Shown in pieces: positions 1 to 5,919 of a stretch of DNA of 12,565 bases. A program made the translations under genes and the position numbers. The notes below the pieces were generated by a model that saw nothing but the letters and a program-made list of their open reading frames with translations, made no database searches and was not told the DNA's origin. Within the stretch, counting starts at the first letter, position 1, and every line of letters starts with the position of its first letter. Source of the stretch: CAG-533 sp022779465 (GTDB lineage: Bacteria > Bacillota_I > Bacilli_A > RF39 > UBA660); contig JALFTB010000010.1 of assembly GCA_022779465.1 (NCBI GenBank), forward strand, positions 1 to 12,565, in the 5' to 3' direction.

Positions 1-120
1 ATTTGTGCGAAGGATTGTAAAATTAACAAAAATCTATTCCATAAACACTTAAAACGTGGTATATTATTACTAGCAACGGAAGATTATATGTACTCTTTCG
101 TTATTGGAAAAGAGTTGTAG
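1..120 (+). CDS. Possible 3' end of an unrecognised protein gene, cut by the window edge
   Basis: A frame open from the first base runs 39 codons to TAG at 118-120 and ends in the residues YMYSFVIGKEL. The start lies outside the window. I do not recognise the family. The openness is only mildly significant in DNA this AT-rich, but a clean terminator 30 bases later supports the end of a transcript here. A hairpin (114-131) overlaps the stop codon, so the end of a structured RNA is an alternative. I looked for a tmRNA T-arm and found none. Confidence 0.4.
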   Translation: MCAKDCKINKNLFHKHLKRGILLLATEDYMYSFVIGKEL

Positions 121-150
121 ATAACTACGACACCCGCTCCAATTAAAAAT

Positions 151-176
151 TAATCATTCGTAAGAATGATTTTTTT
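151..176 (+). terminator. Rho-independent terminator
   Basis: An 8-bp stem AATCATTC/GAATGATT (152-159 and 164-171) closes a GTAA loop and runs into a T tract ending at 176. It ends the transcript that enters from the left edge. Confidence 0.85.
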
Positions 177-202
177 ATGCCATAATGTAGCCAGGTGATA
201 AA

Positions 203-526
203 ATGAAATTAATAGCTGCTGTAAGTCCTAGTTGTGGAGCTAAACTTGATGTTAATCCAAAGGAAGAAACTGTAGTTTGTAAATATTGTTAAAGTACGAT
301 AATAATTCAAGATGCTATTGAAAAATATAAAATTGAAATATCTGGTAATGTTGAAATATCTAATTTACCAAAAGCAGAGAAGAATGATGAAATAAATAAA
401 TTATTATCTTATCAAAAAATACTTGAAGAGAAGGATGAAACCAAAGAAACAAAGACAGAATCTAACACTAATGTTCTTGGACTTATCTTTAATTATTGTT
501 CCACCATTAGAATTAAAACGAACTAA
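203..526 (+). pseudogene. Broken zinc-ribbon protein gene (internal stop, lost cysteine)
   Basis: The start ATG at 203 follows AGGTGATAAA. The frame reads like the N-terminal zinc ribbon common in Firmicutes (MKL..CPxCGAKL...VCKYCGSTI..). It has two lesions. The first cysteine of the CPxC pair is serine (codon 8, AGT at 224-226), and the codon after the second CxxC pair is TAA (290-292). Reading through that stop, the frame continues with family-like sequence (STIIIQDAIEKYKIEISG, then EISNLPKAE) and a Lys/Glu-rich stretch to TAA at 524-526. The last ~15 codons (after about 480) look unrelated and overlap the remnant on the other strand. No intact zinc site can form, so I call it dead. A truncated 29-residue product remains formally possible. 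Confidence 0.75.
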
Positions 527-642
527 AAAATAATTTGTATTATCTTTTTTATCTTTAGATAATACTAAATAAACTCCACCAGCTACTAATATTAACCCAA
601 TTATAATTAGTACTATTATTAAAGTTTTTTTATTTTTTTCAT
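480..642 (-). pseudogene. Remnant of a membrane-anchored protein with an InlB-repeat-like start
   Basis: On the minus strand, ATG at 642-640 begins MKKIKK, but the frame stops after seven codons. In the next frame the sequence continues as a convincing membrane segment (TLIIVLIIIGLILVAGGVYL), a charged stretch (SKDKKDN) and FLVRFNSNGGT. The last part resembles the first strand of InlB/Listeria-Bacteroides repeats, which usually contain a FxSNGG motif. One A missing from the seven-A run before CTTTAATA would explain the frameshift. The gene has no proper 3' end: homology fades at about 480-495, inside the convergent zinc-ribbon remnant. It lies 8 bases downstream of the glycine-zipper pseudogene on the same strand, so the two were probably co-transcribed. 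Confidence 0.55.
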
Positions 643-650
643 TTAATCTT

Positions 651-781
651 CTATTTTTTCTTAATTAAAGAACCAATTGCCATACCTAGAGTCATACCAA
701 AACTCATACCAAAAGCATACCTTCAGTCATGTAATTACTAGAGCAATTACAATTCTTTTCTTCATTATCTTTCTTTTTCAT
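651..781 (-). pseudogene. Frameshifted glycine-zipper micro-protein gene
   Basis: ATG at 781-779 follows a perfect ribosome binding site (AAAGGAGG on the minus strand, near 785-792). The product starts MKKKDNEEKNCNCSSNYMTE and then meets TGA after GMLLV. Restoring one base near 715/716 gives GMAFGMSFGMTLGMAIGSL followed by IKKK and a TAG at 653-651. This is the repeating GxxxG pattern of small glycine-zipper membrane proteins, here with an N-terminal CNC motif. The span is 131 bases, one short of 44 codons, as expected for a single-base deletion. Real decay and an assembly error are both possible. The intact signals upstream suggest the break is recent. Confidence 0.7.
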
Positions 782-876
782 ATTTCCTCCTTTATCTTCT
801 TAAGATAAATATACACCATTAAATAACATTCAGTAAATCAAAAAATCTTACATATACTTTGTATAGGAGAGAAAAT

Positions 877-1248
877 ATGAATAATGAAGCATTTGCTAAT
901 TTTACTAATCAAGATTATTCTGGTTTATCTAATTGGTTAAATACATTAGATCCATACGAATTTTCTCTTTTTGGTGTCATTGCTGCCTATTTAATTGCTC
1001 CTTCACTAAATGCTAATCAGCAAAATTCAATAGGAAACTTTCTAGAAGAAATAGGACAGATTATTTTGACTATTGCTGCTCAAAATATCACTGTAAGACA
1101 AGCATTGTCTAATAATACCGAAAGTGTAGGTAACTTCGATTCAGCCAATACATCACCAGGAAATTACTCTAAAAATATTAATTATCAAAATGAAATAGTA
1201 AGATTAAACCAAGAAATAGAGTATTTAAAAAGAAAATTAAATCTTTAA
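877..1248 (+). CDS. Small hypothetical protein with C-terminal coiled coil
   Basis: The 123-residue product is placed at ATG 877 because AGGAG (865-869) lies seven bases upstream. A TTG 18 bases earlier in the same frame falls inside the leader and lacks a binding site. Residues ~28-65 form a moderately hydrophobic helical core (EFSLFGVIAAYLIAPSLNAN, then NSIGNFLEEIGQIILTIAAQ). A polar Asn/Ser-rich linker follows, and the last ~22 residues (EIVRLNQEIEYLKRKLNL) have the heptad spacing of a coiled coil. There is no signal peptide. The core is too polar for a clear membrane span, so the protein is probably cytosolic or peripheral. It is first in a likely operon: the next start is 42 bases after its stop with no terminator between. 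I recognise it only as a hypothetical family. An oligomerising partner of the following gene is inference. Confidence 0.75.
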   Translation: MNNEAFANFTNQDYSGLSNWLNTLDPYEFSLFGVIAAYLIAPSLNANQQNSIGNFLEEIGQIILTIAAQNITVRQALSNNTESVGNFDSANTSPGNYSKNINYQNEIVRLNQEIEYLKRKLNL

Positions 1249-1290
1249 TAAAAATAGATAATCTGTTAAAATAATAATTGTGATAATAAT

Positions 1291-2970
1291 ATGAATAAAG
1301 AAGAACAAGAACAAATATTAAAAGAGTATCCATATTTAGCTAGAACCTTAAATCACAATATCGTATTATCGGAAGAAACCTCAAAATATTATAAATCATT
1401 TCCGGTAATTCTTGGTAAAAGAACTCAACTAGCTATTGATTTATTATGCAGTGATTTTATCTATGAAAAATATACATCAAAACTAATTGATGGGACTTTA
1501 TTAACCAGTACTCTAAATGTCTTTGAAATATATTTCGGAGATACTCTAGTAATAAATTCTTTTTCTAAAATAGAATTATTTAAAGTACTATCCTATTTAA
1601 TAAATGAACAAATATTTGATCCCTCTTCCAAAGAAAAAGAAAGATTTAATGCTTTAAAACAAAGTGTCTCCCTAGAAAATCTTATTTCTGAAAGAAATGA
1701 TTTTCAAATAAGAGTGGATAATATTTTTTATAAAGTTAGTCCTCAAACTATTATAGATTTTATTTCTTTATCCCCATCCAAAAGAAAAGGGATGAAGATG
1801 TATGCTAATATTCCTATTAAACATATGGCATATTTATCTGTTCATTTTATTAAAGATACAAAATTATTAGATAATTACATAGTATCAGATAAAATAAAAA
1901 CTTCAATAGAAAGTTTAGAATCTTACCAAGAAATTGACTTTGAATCAACAAATCAATATTTAAAAAATGAAGATCCTAATGAACAAAAAATCTCTATTAA
2001 CCCAGAATTAAAAAGAAAAATCTTAGCAAACATTCCTGAAGGATTAGATAATCTTCAAAAAGCTATTTTTATTTATATGAAAATGTGCGAAATATTAACT
2101 TATGATGATGAATTTTATGTAGTTAATCAGCAAGGAGTAGTTGCTTTTAAACATGAACAGATAGATCATATCAATGAAATAACTCCATCTAACAATAGAG
2201 TAGTTTGTTATGAATTTAATGCTATATATAGTGTTTTTCTTAAACAATTAGGTTTTAATTACCGAACAATTTCTAGAGGATACATGGATGACTTTGGAGG
2301 TGGCCATGCCTTCTTAACTTTTAAGTCTGGTGATTATATTATTAAGGTTGATTCTGTAACTGGTGTTTTAAATGGTGACATTCCAAGAGTAAAGCAAAAA
2401 TTACCTCTTGAAGGAATTATAATTTTAAATAAAAATAACGAAACTAAAGAAAAATTTAAAGCAGAATTAAAACGAATGGAAGATTTATACTATCAAATTG
2501 GCAAAGAACCAACCTTTGAAGAAACTCTTAAAGCATATGAACAATCTAGTCCCAATATAATGATAATTCCTTTTGCTGAAAAATTAGCAATATTTTTTAC
2601 AAAATTAAAAAATAACAATTATGCTCAAGTAGATCGTTTAGGCTATATTCAAATTTTAAAGAAAACATTATTTTCTCAATTAGAATTAGATAATAATATT
2701 TCAATTTCATACGTAAGAAATAATCACCCAACACCTAATCTCGAAGCTGAAAGTATTGTAATTATTGCTATAAATGATGATATGTCTGCTGAAACAAAAT
2801 ATTACATTTATAATGCTAGATTAGGTTTAAATGAAATTGAAAAAGAAGAATTACAAGAAAGATTTGATAATGGTCACTATGATTATATAAATCCCAAAAG
2901 CAAGCCTAATATTCCTGGTATAAAAAAGGAGGTAGTAAGAGATGTTCGAAGAATTAATCAAAATAAATAA
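1291..2970 (+). CDS. Transglutaminase-like cysteine-fold protein, cytoplasmic
   Basis: The 559-residue protein has no signal peptide or membrane segment. Residues ~250-385 fit a transglutaminase-like (papain-fold) domain. A helical lead-in (LQKAIFIYMKMCEILTYDD) precedes the candidate nucleophile Cys306 in NRVVCYEFNAIYSVFLKQLG. His339 follows in FGGGHAFLTF and Asp354 in YIIKVDSVTG. The Cys-His-Asp order and spacing (33 and 15 residues) match the family. Such domains act as proteases, peptide cyclases or transglutaminases, and the substrate cannot be read here. The ~250 residues before and ~170 after the domain are not recognisable to me, and the N-terminal part is helical and charged. The start ATG has only a weak GTGAT upstream, consistent with coupling to the gene before. 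The 3' end carries the ribosome binding site of the next gene and overlaps it by 29 bases. The domain call is fairly safe, the exact function open. Confidence 0.8.
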   Translation: MNKEEQEQILKEYPYLARTLNHNIVLSEETSKYYKSFPVILGKRTQLAIDLLCSDFIYEKYTSKLIDGTLLTSTLNVFEIYFGDTLVINSFSKIELFKVLSYLINEQIFDPSSKEKERFNALKQSVSLENLISERNDFQIRVDNIFYKVSPQTIIDFISLSPSKRKGMKMYANIPIKHMAYLSVHFIKDTKLLDNYIVSDKIKTSIESLESYQEIDFESTNQYLKNEDPNEQKISINPELKRKILANIPEGLDNLQKAIFIYMKMCEILTYDDEFYVVNQQGVVAFKHEQIDHINEITPSNNRVVCYEFNAIYSVFLKQLGFNYRTISRGYMDDFGGGHAFLTFKSGDYIIKVDSVTGVLNGDIPRVKQKLPLEGIIILNKNNETKEKFKAELKRMEDLYYQIGKEPTFEETLKAYEQSSPNIMIIPFAEKLAIFFTKLKNNNYAQVDRLGYIQILKKTLFSQLELDNNISISYVRNNHPTPNLEAESIVIIAINDDMSAETKYYIYNARLGLNEIEKEELQERFDNGHYDYINPKSKPNIPGIKKEVVRDVRRINQNK

Positions 2971-3172
2971 TAAATTACTTATACTATACAAAGATAAAGA
3001 TAGTGAAAGGTTAAAAAGACAAATTCTTATTTCTAAATTACTAACCGAAAAAGAATGCTTTCATATAATGAATATTGAAACTGCTTACAGTGTATTAAGG
3101 GATTTAGAAATACCTGAATCAGAAATAAAACCAATATATCTTAAACTTTTAGACCAAAATAAAAACGCTTAA
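2942..3172 (+). CDS. Small hypothetical helical protein overlapping the transglutaminase-like gene
   Basis: This 76-residue frame starts inside the last 29 bases of the preceding gene, in a different frame. A perfect AAGGAGGT at 2926-2933 sits eight bases before its ATG and strongly supports translation. The sequence is charged and helical, with a Lys/Arg/Leu-rich first half (SERLKRQILISKLLTEKE) and a second half ending LKLLDQNKNA. It has no signal peptide, membrane span or metal motif. I do not recognise the family. The overlap suggests translational coupling and possibly a complex with the upstream product. Its stop lies in the loop of the shared terminator. Confidence 0.7.
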   Translation: MFEELIKINNKLLILYKDKDSERLKRQILISKLLTEKECFHIMNIETAYSVLRDLEIPESEIKPIYLKLLDQNKNA

Positions 3173-3186
3173 TGCGTTTTATTTTA
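3160..3186. terminator. Bidirectional terminator between convergent genes
   Basis: A 7-bp stem AAAACGC/GCGTTTT (3162-3168 and 3174-3180) with loop TTAAT is followed by T-rich sequence on both strands. The loop contains the stop codon of the plus-strand gene. The T tract overlaps the stop codon of the minus-strand DUF362 gene. Confidence 0.8.
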
Positions 3187-4057
3187 TTTCAACTAATTCA
3201 TAATCTTTAGAACCAAACCCTAATTTTTCTGCTGAATCAATTATATATGTACCGTGTTGTCTTTCAACTCTTTCAACAAAATGATCTCTTCCTGAATCAG
3301 TAGAGTTATAAATTAAATCTAAACAAGCTTTATCTAATGCAATAGGATCTAAAGATGCTAATATTCCAATATCTTTCATACATGGATCTTCAGCCACAGC
3401 ACAGCAATCACAATCTACTGATAAATTACACATTATATTAATAAAAGCCATATTACCATTAAAATGTTTAACAACGCTACTAGCAGCATCTGCCATTGAC
3501 ATAATAAAATCATCTTGTAGAGCTACATTATCCCATAATTTTTCTTGATCTAAAGTCTTACCAGCAGAATGAATCCAAGCCTTACCACTACTAGAAGCAC
3601 AACCAATAGATAACTGCTTTAAAGCTCCACCAAATCCACCCATTGGATGACCTTTAAAATGTGAAACAACTAACATTGAATCATAATTATCAATATGTTT
3701 ACCAACATAATTTTTATCAATTTTAAGATGATTAGGAACATATAATACTTTATCAGACCCTTCAGCATCCATTATATCAACATTAAAATAATCACTCCAA
3801 CCATGTTCTTTTAATAGTTCTAAATGTTTACCAGTCTCATTTCTAGCTCCAGCATAAGCCGTATTACATTCAACAACCGTCCCATTAACATGCTCAACAA
3901 TTGGTTTTAAAAATAAAGGATGTAAAAAGTTTTGATTACCTTTTTCCCCAGAATGAACCTTAACAGCAACCTTTCCTTTTAACTTTTTATTTAACAAATC
4001 ATACACCTTAATAACATTTTCTGGTGTAATTTCTTTTATAAAATATACTTTTTCCAT
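3179..4057 (-). CDS. DUF362 domain protein without a ferredoxin insert
   Basis: The 292-residue product is a stand-alone DUF362 domain. Family hallmarks are the AVKVHSGEKGN segment (31-41), SHFKGHPMGGFGGALKQLSIG (132-152) and GILASLDPIALDKACLDLI (231-249). Relatives often carry two [4Fe-4S] ferredoxin motifs, absent here. Instead there is a cysteine cluster at 210, 216, 218, 219 and 226, plus Cys153 and Cys245, that could bind a metal or Fe-S cluster. The biochemical role of the family is not settled. Some members are annotated as iron-sulphur or polyferredoxin-like proteins. It has no signal peptide. Start choice: AGGAG (4071-4067 on the minus strand) nine bases before ATG. The gene is alone on its transcript, divergent from the tRNA. 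Confidence 0.85.
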   Translation of the reverse strand: MEKVYFIKEITPENVIKVYDLLNKKLKGKVAVKVHSGEKGNQNFLHPLFLKPIVEHVNGTVVECNTAYAGARNETGKHLELLKEHGWSDYFNVDIMDAEGSDKVLYVPNHLKIDKNYVGKHIDNYDSMLVVSHFKGHPMGGFGGALKQLSIGCASSSGKAWIHSAGKTLDQEKLWDNVALQDDFIMSMADAASSVVKHFNGNMAFINIMCNLSVDCDCCAVAEDPCMKDIGILASLDPIALDKACLDLIYNSTDSGRDHFVERVERQHGTYIIDSAEKLGFGSKDYELVEIK

Positions 4058-4116
4058 ATAAATATACTCCTATATATAAAATATAACATAATTTTTAAAA
4101 AAATTAAAAAAATATC

Positions 4117-4145
4117 TTGATTTAACATCTTTCTTGTCTTATAAT
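4117..4145 (+). promoter_or_regulatory. Sigma-A-type promoter for tRNA-Asn
   Basis: The -35 TTGATT (4117-4122) and -10 TATAAT (4140-4145) are separated by 17 bases. The expected start near 4152 lies about 15 bases before the mature tRNA. Confidence 0.85.
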
Positions 4146-4166
4146 TAAACATGTACTTAGCAATTT

Positions 4167-4242
4167 GCCCGATTAGCTCAGTCGGTAGAGCGCACGGCTG
4201 TTAACCGTTAGGTCGTAGGTTCGAGTCCTACATCGGGCGCCA
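4167..4242 (+). tRNA. tRNA-Asn (anticodon GTT)
   Basis: The 76-nt cloverleaf has acceptor stem GCCCGAT/ATCGGGC, D arm GCTC-AGTCGGTA-GAGC, anticodon loop CTGTTAA with GTT at 4200-4202, and T arm GTAGG-TTCGAGT-CCTAC. The discriminator is G (4239) and CCA (4240-4242) is encoded in the DNA. The outermost anticodon-stem pair (27-43) is a C-T mismatch. It is a single-gene unit with its own promoter and terminator. Confidence 0.97.
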
Positions 4243-4252
4243 TTTAAAAATT

Positions 4253-4280
4253 AACTCACTTATGTGAGTTTTTTTATTTT
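4253..4280 (+). terminator. Terminator of the tRNA-Asn gene
   Basis: The 7-bp stem AACTCAC/GTGAGTT (4253-4259 and 4264-4270) has a TTAT loop and is followed by a T-rich tract. Confidence 0.9.
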
Positions 4281-4287
4281 TACCTTA

Positions 4288-4316
4288 TTGTAAAAAAAAT
4301 ATTGACATGCTATAAT
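4288..4316 (+). promoter_or_regulatory. Extended -10 promoter for the LysM-like operon
   Basis: A perfect -10 TATAAT (4311-4316) preceded by TGC forms an extended -10. A weak -35 TTGTAA (4288-4293) lies 17 bases upstream. A consensus TTGACA at 4302-4307 is too close to this -10. It could pair only with TACAAT (4322-4327) at a short 14-base spacing. Transcription probably starts near 4323, giving a leader of about 20 bases. Confidence 0.65.
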
Positions 4317-4342
4317 AAAATTACAATAGGGAGAGTGCTAGA

Positions 4343-5575
4343 ATGGATACATTAATAGATAGAGATGCTCAAATTATCTTATATAATTTAAAGGCAAAGA
4401 AAAAAATCAAAAGAATTGAAGAAAACGTTGATATATTTGATAAAGAAATAAAAGAATCAATGGACAAATGTGATGAATTATTTAATAAATATAATGCTGA
4501 TATTAATTATTTAAGCGAATTAATGGAAGTAGAAAATGATTTACAAAATGAAAATAGTAAAAGACATTCATCTTCTGAAAGTTTATTGGCTAAAAAAGAT
4601 AGTATTTTAGAAGAATTAAAAGAGTTCCAATCTAAACTACCATTAACAGCTAAAGAAGATTTATCTTTCTTAATGAAAAAAATTAATGATAGACAAAAAA
4701 GAGAAGATGATAATCTTCAAGAACTAAAGCAAATAGAAGAATTATATCCTAATGCTAGAGAATATGATGTAAAAGCTGCATATACTATTTTTCCATTTTC
4801 TGCAATTAAATTATATCTTCATCCTGAAGAAATGGCAGAAACTGGTATTGAAGTTGAAGAAGAATCAATTGTAACTGCTGCACCTCATAATATGCCATAT
4901 GTGGTAAGTATTAAAAAATATAATGAACCAGTAGAAGATTCTGAACCTGAAACAGATTCACCTCTTGATGAAAAATTATCAGCTGAAACCGAAAGTGATA
5001 ATACATTCTTTGAAAGTGGAGACAAATTAACCTCAGCAATAAATAATAATGTTAATGCTCCAGAAGTAACCGAAGAAGAAGAAACATCTGTCTTATTAGC
5101 TCCTGGTATCGAAGAAAACACTGATATTATTGCTCCAATAGAAACTAGCTTTGATGAAGTAGTTTCACCACTTAATTCAATTGAAGAATCAACACCACTA
5201 GAAGATAAAATTACTAAAGTAGAAGAAGCACCAGAGGAAGAAGTATCCGTTATCCCTGAGACATCTGTAATTGTCGAAGAACCAAAAGAGGAAGTTAAGG
5301 AAGAACCTAAAGAAGAAACTCCTAAAGAACCAGAAACTAATGAAGTAAAATACACATTAGAAGAAGGATTAAGTTTATCAGATTTAGCATTAGCTTTATG
5401 TGAAGATTCTGAAGGATGGAATGATATCTATAAAGCAAATAAAACGGCTATTGAAGAAAGACTTAAAGAAAATCATATAACTGATCTAAATGATATTGAA
5501 AATAACACTGAAATATTTAAAGGATTAGAACTAATTATTCCTAATGAATTTACTAAAGAAAAAATAGAAAGATAA
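4343..5575 (+). CDS. Coiled-coil, acidic-linker, C-terminal LysM-like protein (cytoplasmic)
   Basis: The 410-residue product starts at ATG 4343 behind AGGGAG (4328-4333). Residues 1-135 are charged and helical with coiled-coil character. Residues ~140-195 form a short globular region containing AAYTIFPFSAIKLYLHPEEM. Residues ~195-335 are a highly acidic linker rich in Glu, Pro, Ser and Thr, ending in repeats of the EEPKEE/PKEEV kind. Residues ~336-402 match a divergent LysM fold: YTLEEGLSLSDLALAL, then GWNDIYKANKTAI, then IFKGLELIIPN, compared with the usual YTVxxGDTLSxIA..IYxAN..I.PGQxLxIP. LysM domains normally bind peptidoglycan or chitin, yet there is no signal peptide or membrane segment. 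The layout (acidic linker plus terminal LysM, no export signal) recalls the spore-coat protein SpoVID, but I see no SpoVID N-terminal domain. It lies 12 bases before the next gene. Confidence 0.8.
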   Translation: MDTLIDRDAQIILYNLKAKKKIKRIEENVDIFDKEIKESMDKCDELFNKYNADINYLSELMEVENDLQNENSKRHSSSESLLAKKDSILEELKEFQSKLPLTAKEDLSFLMKKINDRQKREDDNLQELKQIEELYPNAREYDVKAAYTIFPFSAIKLYLHPEEMAETGIEVEEESIVTAAPHNMPYVVSIKKYNEPVEDSEPETDSPLDEKLSAETESDNTFFESGDKLTSAINNNVNAPEVTEEEETSVLLAPGIEENTDIIAPIETSFDEVVSPLNSIEESTPLEDKITKVEEAPEEEVSVIPETSVIVEEPKEEVKEEPKEETPKEPETNEVKYTLEEGLSLSDLALALCEDSEGWNDIYKANKTAIEERLKENHITDLNDIENNTEIFKGLELIIPNEFTKEKIER

Positions 5576-5587
5576 AGGTGAATAACA

Positions 5588-5821
5588 ATGTATTTTTCTA
5601 AAGATGAAGTAATTGAACTAAATGATAAAAGAAAATTTTTAGTAGTTGATACTGCTTTAATTGATGATAACGCTTACTTTAAAATAATAAAGTTAGATGA
5701 AGAAGAAAAACCAACTGAAGAAACTGAATATATTAGTGTTCAAAACGATAACGGAAGACTATATATTAATGAACATTTAAAAGACGAAGAACTTGCTAAA
5801 TTAACTGAATTTTTCTCATAA
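5588..5821 (+). CDS. Small acidic beta-rich hypothetical protein
   Basis: The 77-residue protein has AAGGTGA (5575-5581) six bases before ATG, overlapping the stop of the gene before, so the two are surely co-transcribed. The pattern of short strands (EVIELNDKRKFLVVDTALI, then YFKIIKLDEEEK, then EYISVQNDNGRLYIN) followed by a terminal helix suggests a small SH3-like or beta-barrel fold. It loosely recalls the short DUF1292/YrzB-type proteins of Bacilli, but I cannot assign it. It has no export signal. A strong terminator follows immediately. Confidence 0.75.
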   Translation: MYFSKDEVIELNDKRKFLVVDTALIDDNAYFKIIKLDEEEKPTEETEYISVQNDNGRLYINEHLKDEELAKLTEFFS

Positions 5822-5843
5822 AAGACCTTATGGTCTTTTTTAT
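5819..5843 (+). terminator. Terminator of the LysM-like operon
   Basis: The 8-bp stem AAAAGACC/GGTCTTTT (5820-5827 and 5832-5839) with a TTAT loop runs into T residues. The stop codon TAA (5819-5821) overlaps the stem. Confidence 0.9.
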
Positions 5844-5857
5844 ATTCTGAATGAAAT

Positions 5858-5887
5858 TTGACTTTCTTCCCCATAATATGGTAAAAT
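5858..5887 (+). promoter_or_regulatory. Promoter of the glucosaminidase gene
   Basis: The -35 TTGACT (5858-5863) and -10 TAAAAT (5882-5887) are 18 bases apart, with TGG just before the -10 making it extended. The predicted start is near 5894. Confidence 0.7.
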
Positions 5888-5919
5888 AAAAGCCGTTCGT
5901 CTGGGGAGGGGAACAAAAA

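Noticed and set aside
114..140. Possible tmRNA or tRNA-like 3' end (ACACCCGCTCCA)
   Set aside because: There is no T-loop (TTCGA-type) sequence and no CCA-ended acceptor partner in view.
203..526. Recoded stop codon (TAA or TGA read as an amino acid)
   Set aside because: Other genes here use TAA, TAG and TGA as ordinary stops, and the zinc-ribbon frame has a second lesion, so decay is the simpler reading.
4302..4316. Consensus TTGACA next to TATAAT
   Set aside because: Only three bases separate them, so they cannot form one promoter. TTGTAA at 4288 is the better -35 partner.
4885..5355. 156-codon minus-strand frame rich in Ser, Thr and Gly
   Set aside because: It is the antisense shadow of the Glu/Pro/Ser-rich linker of the LysM-like protein. 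Its composition follows from that repeat, and no binding site precedes it.
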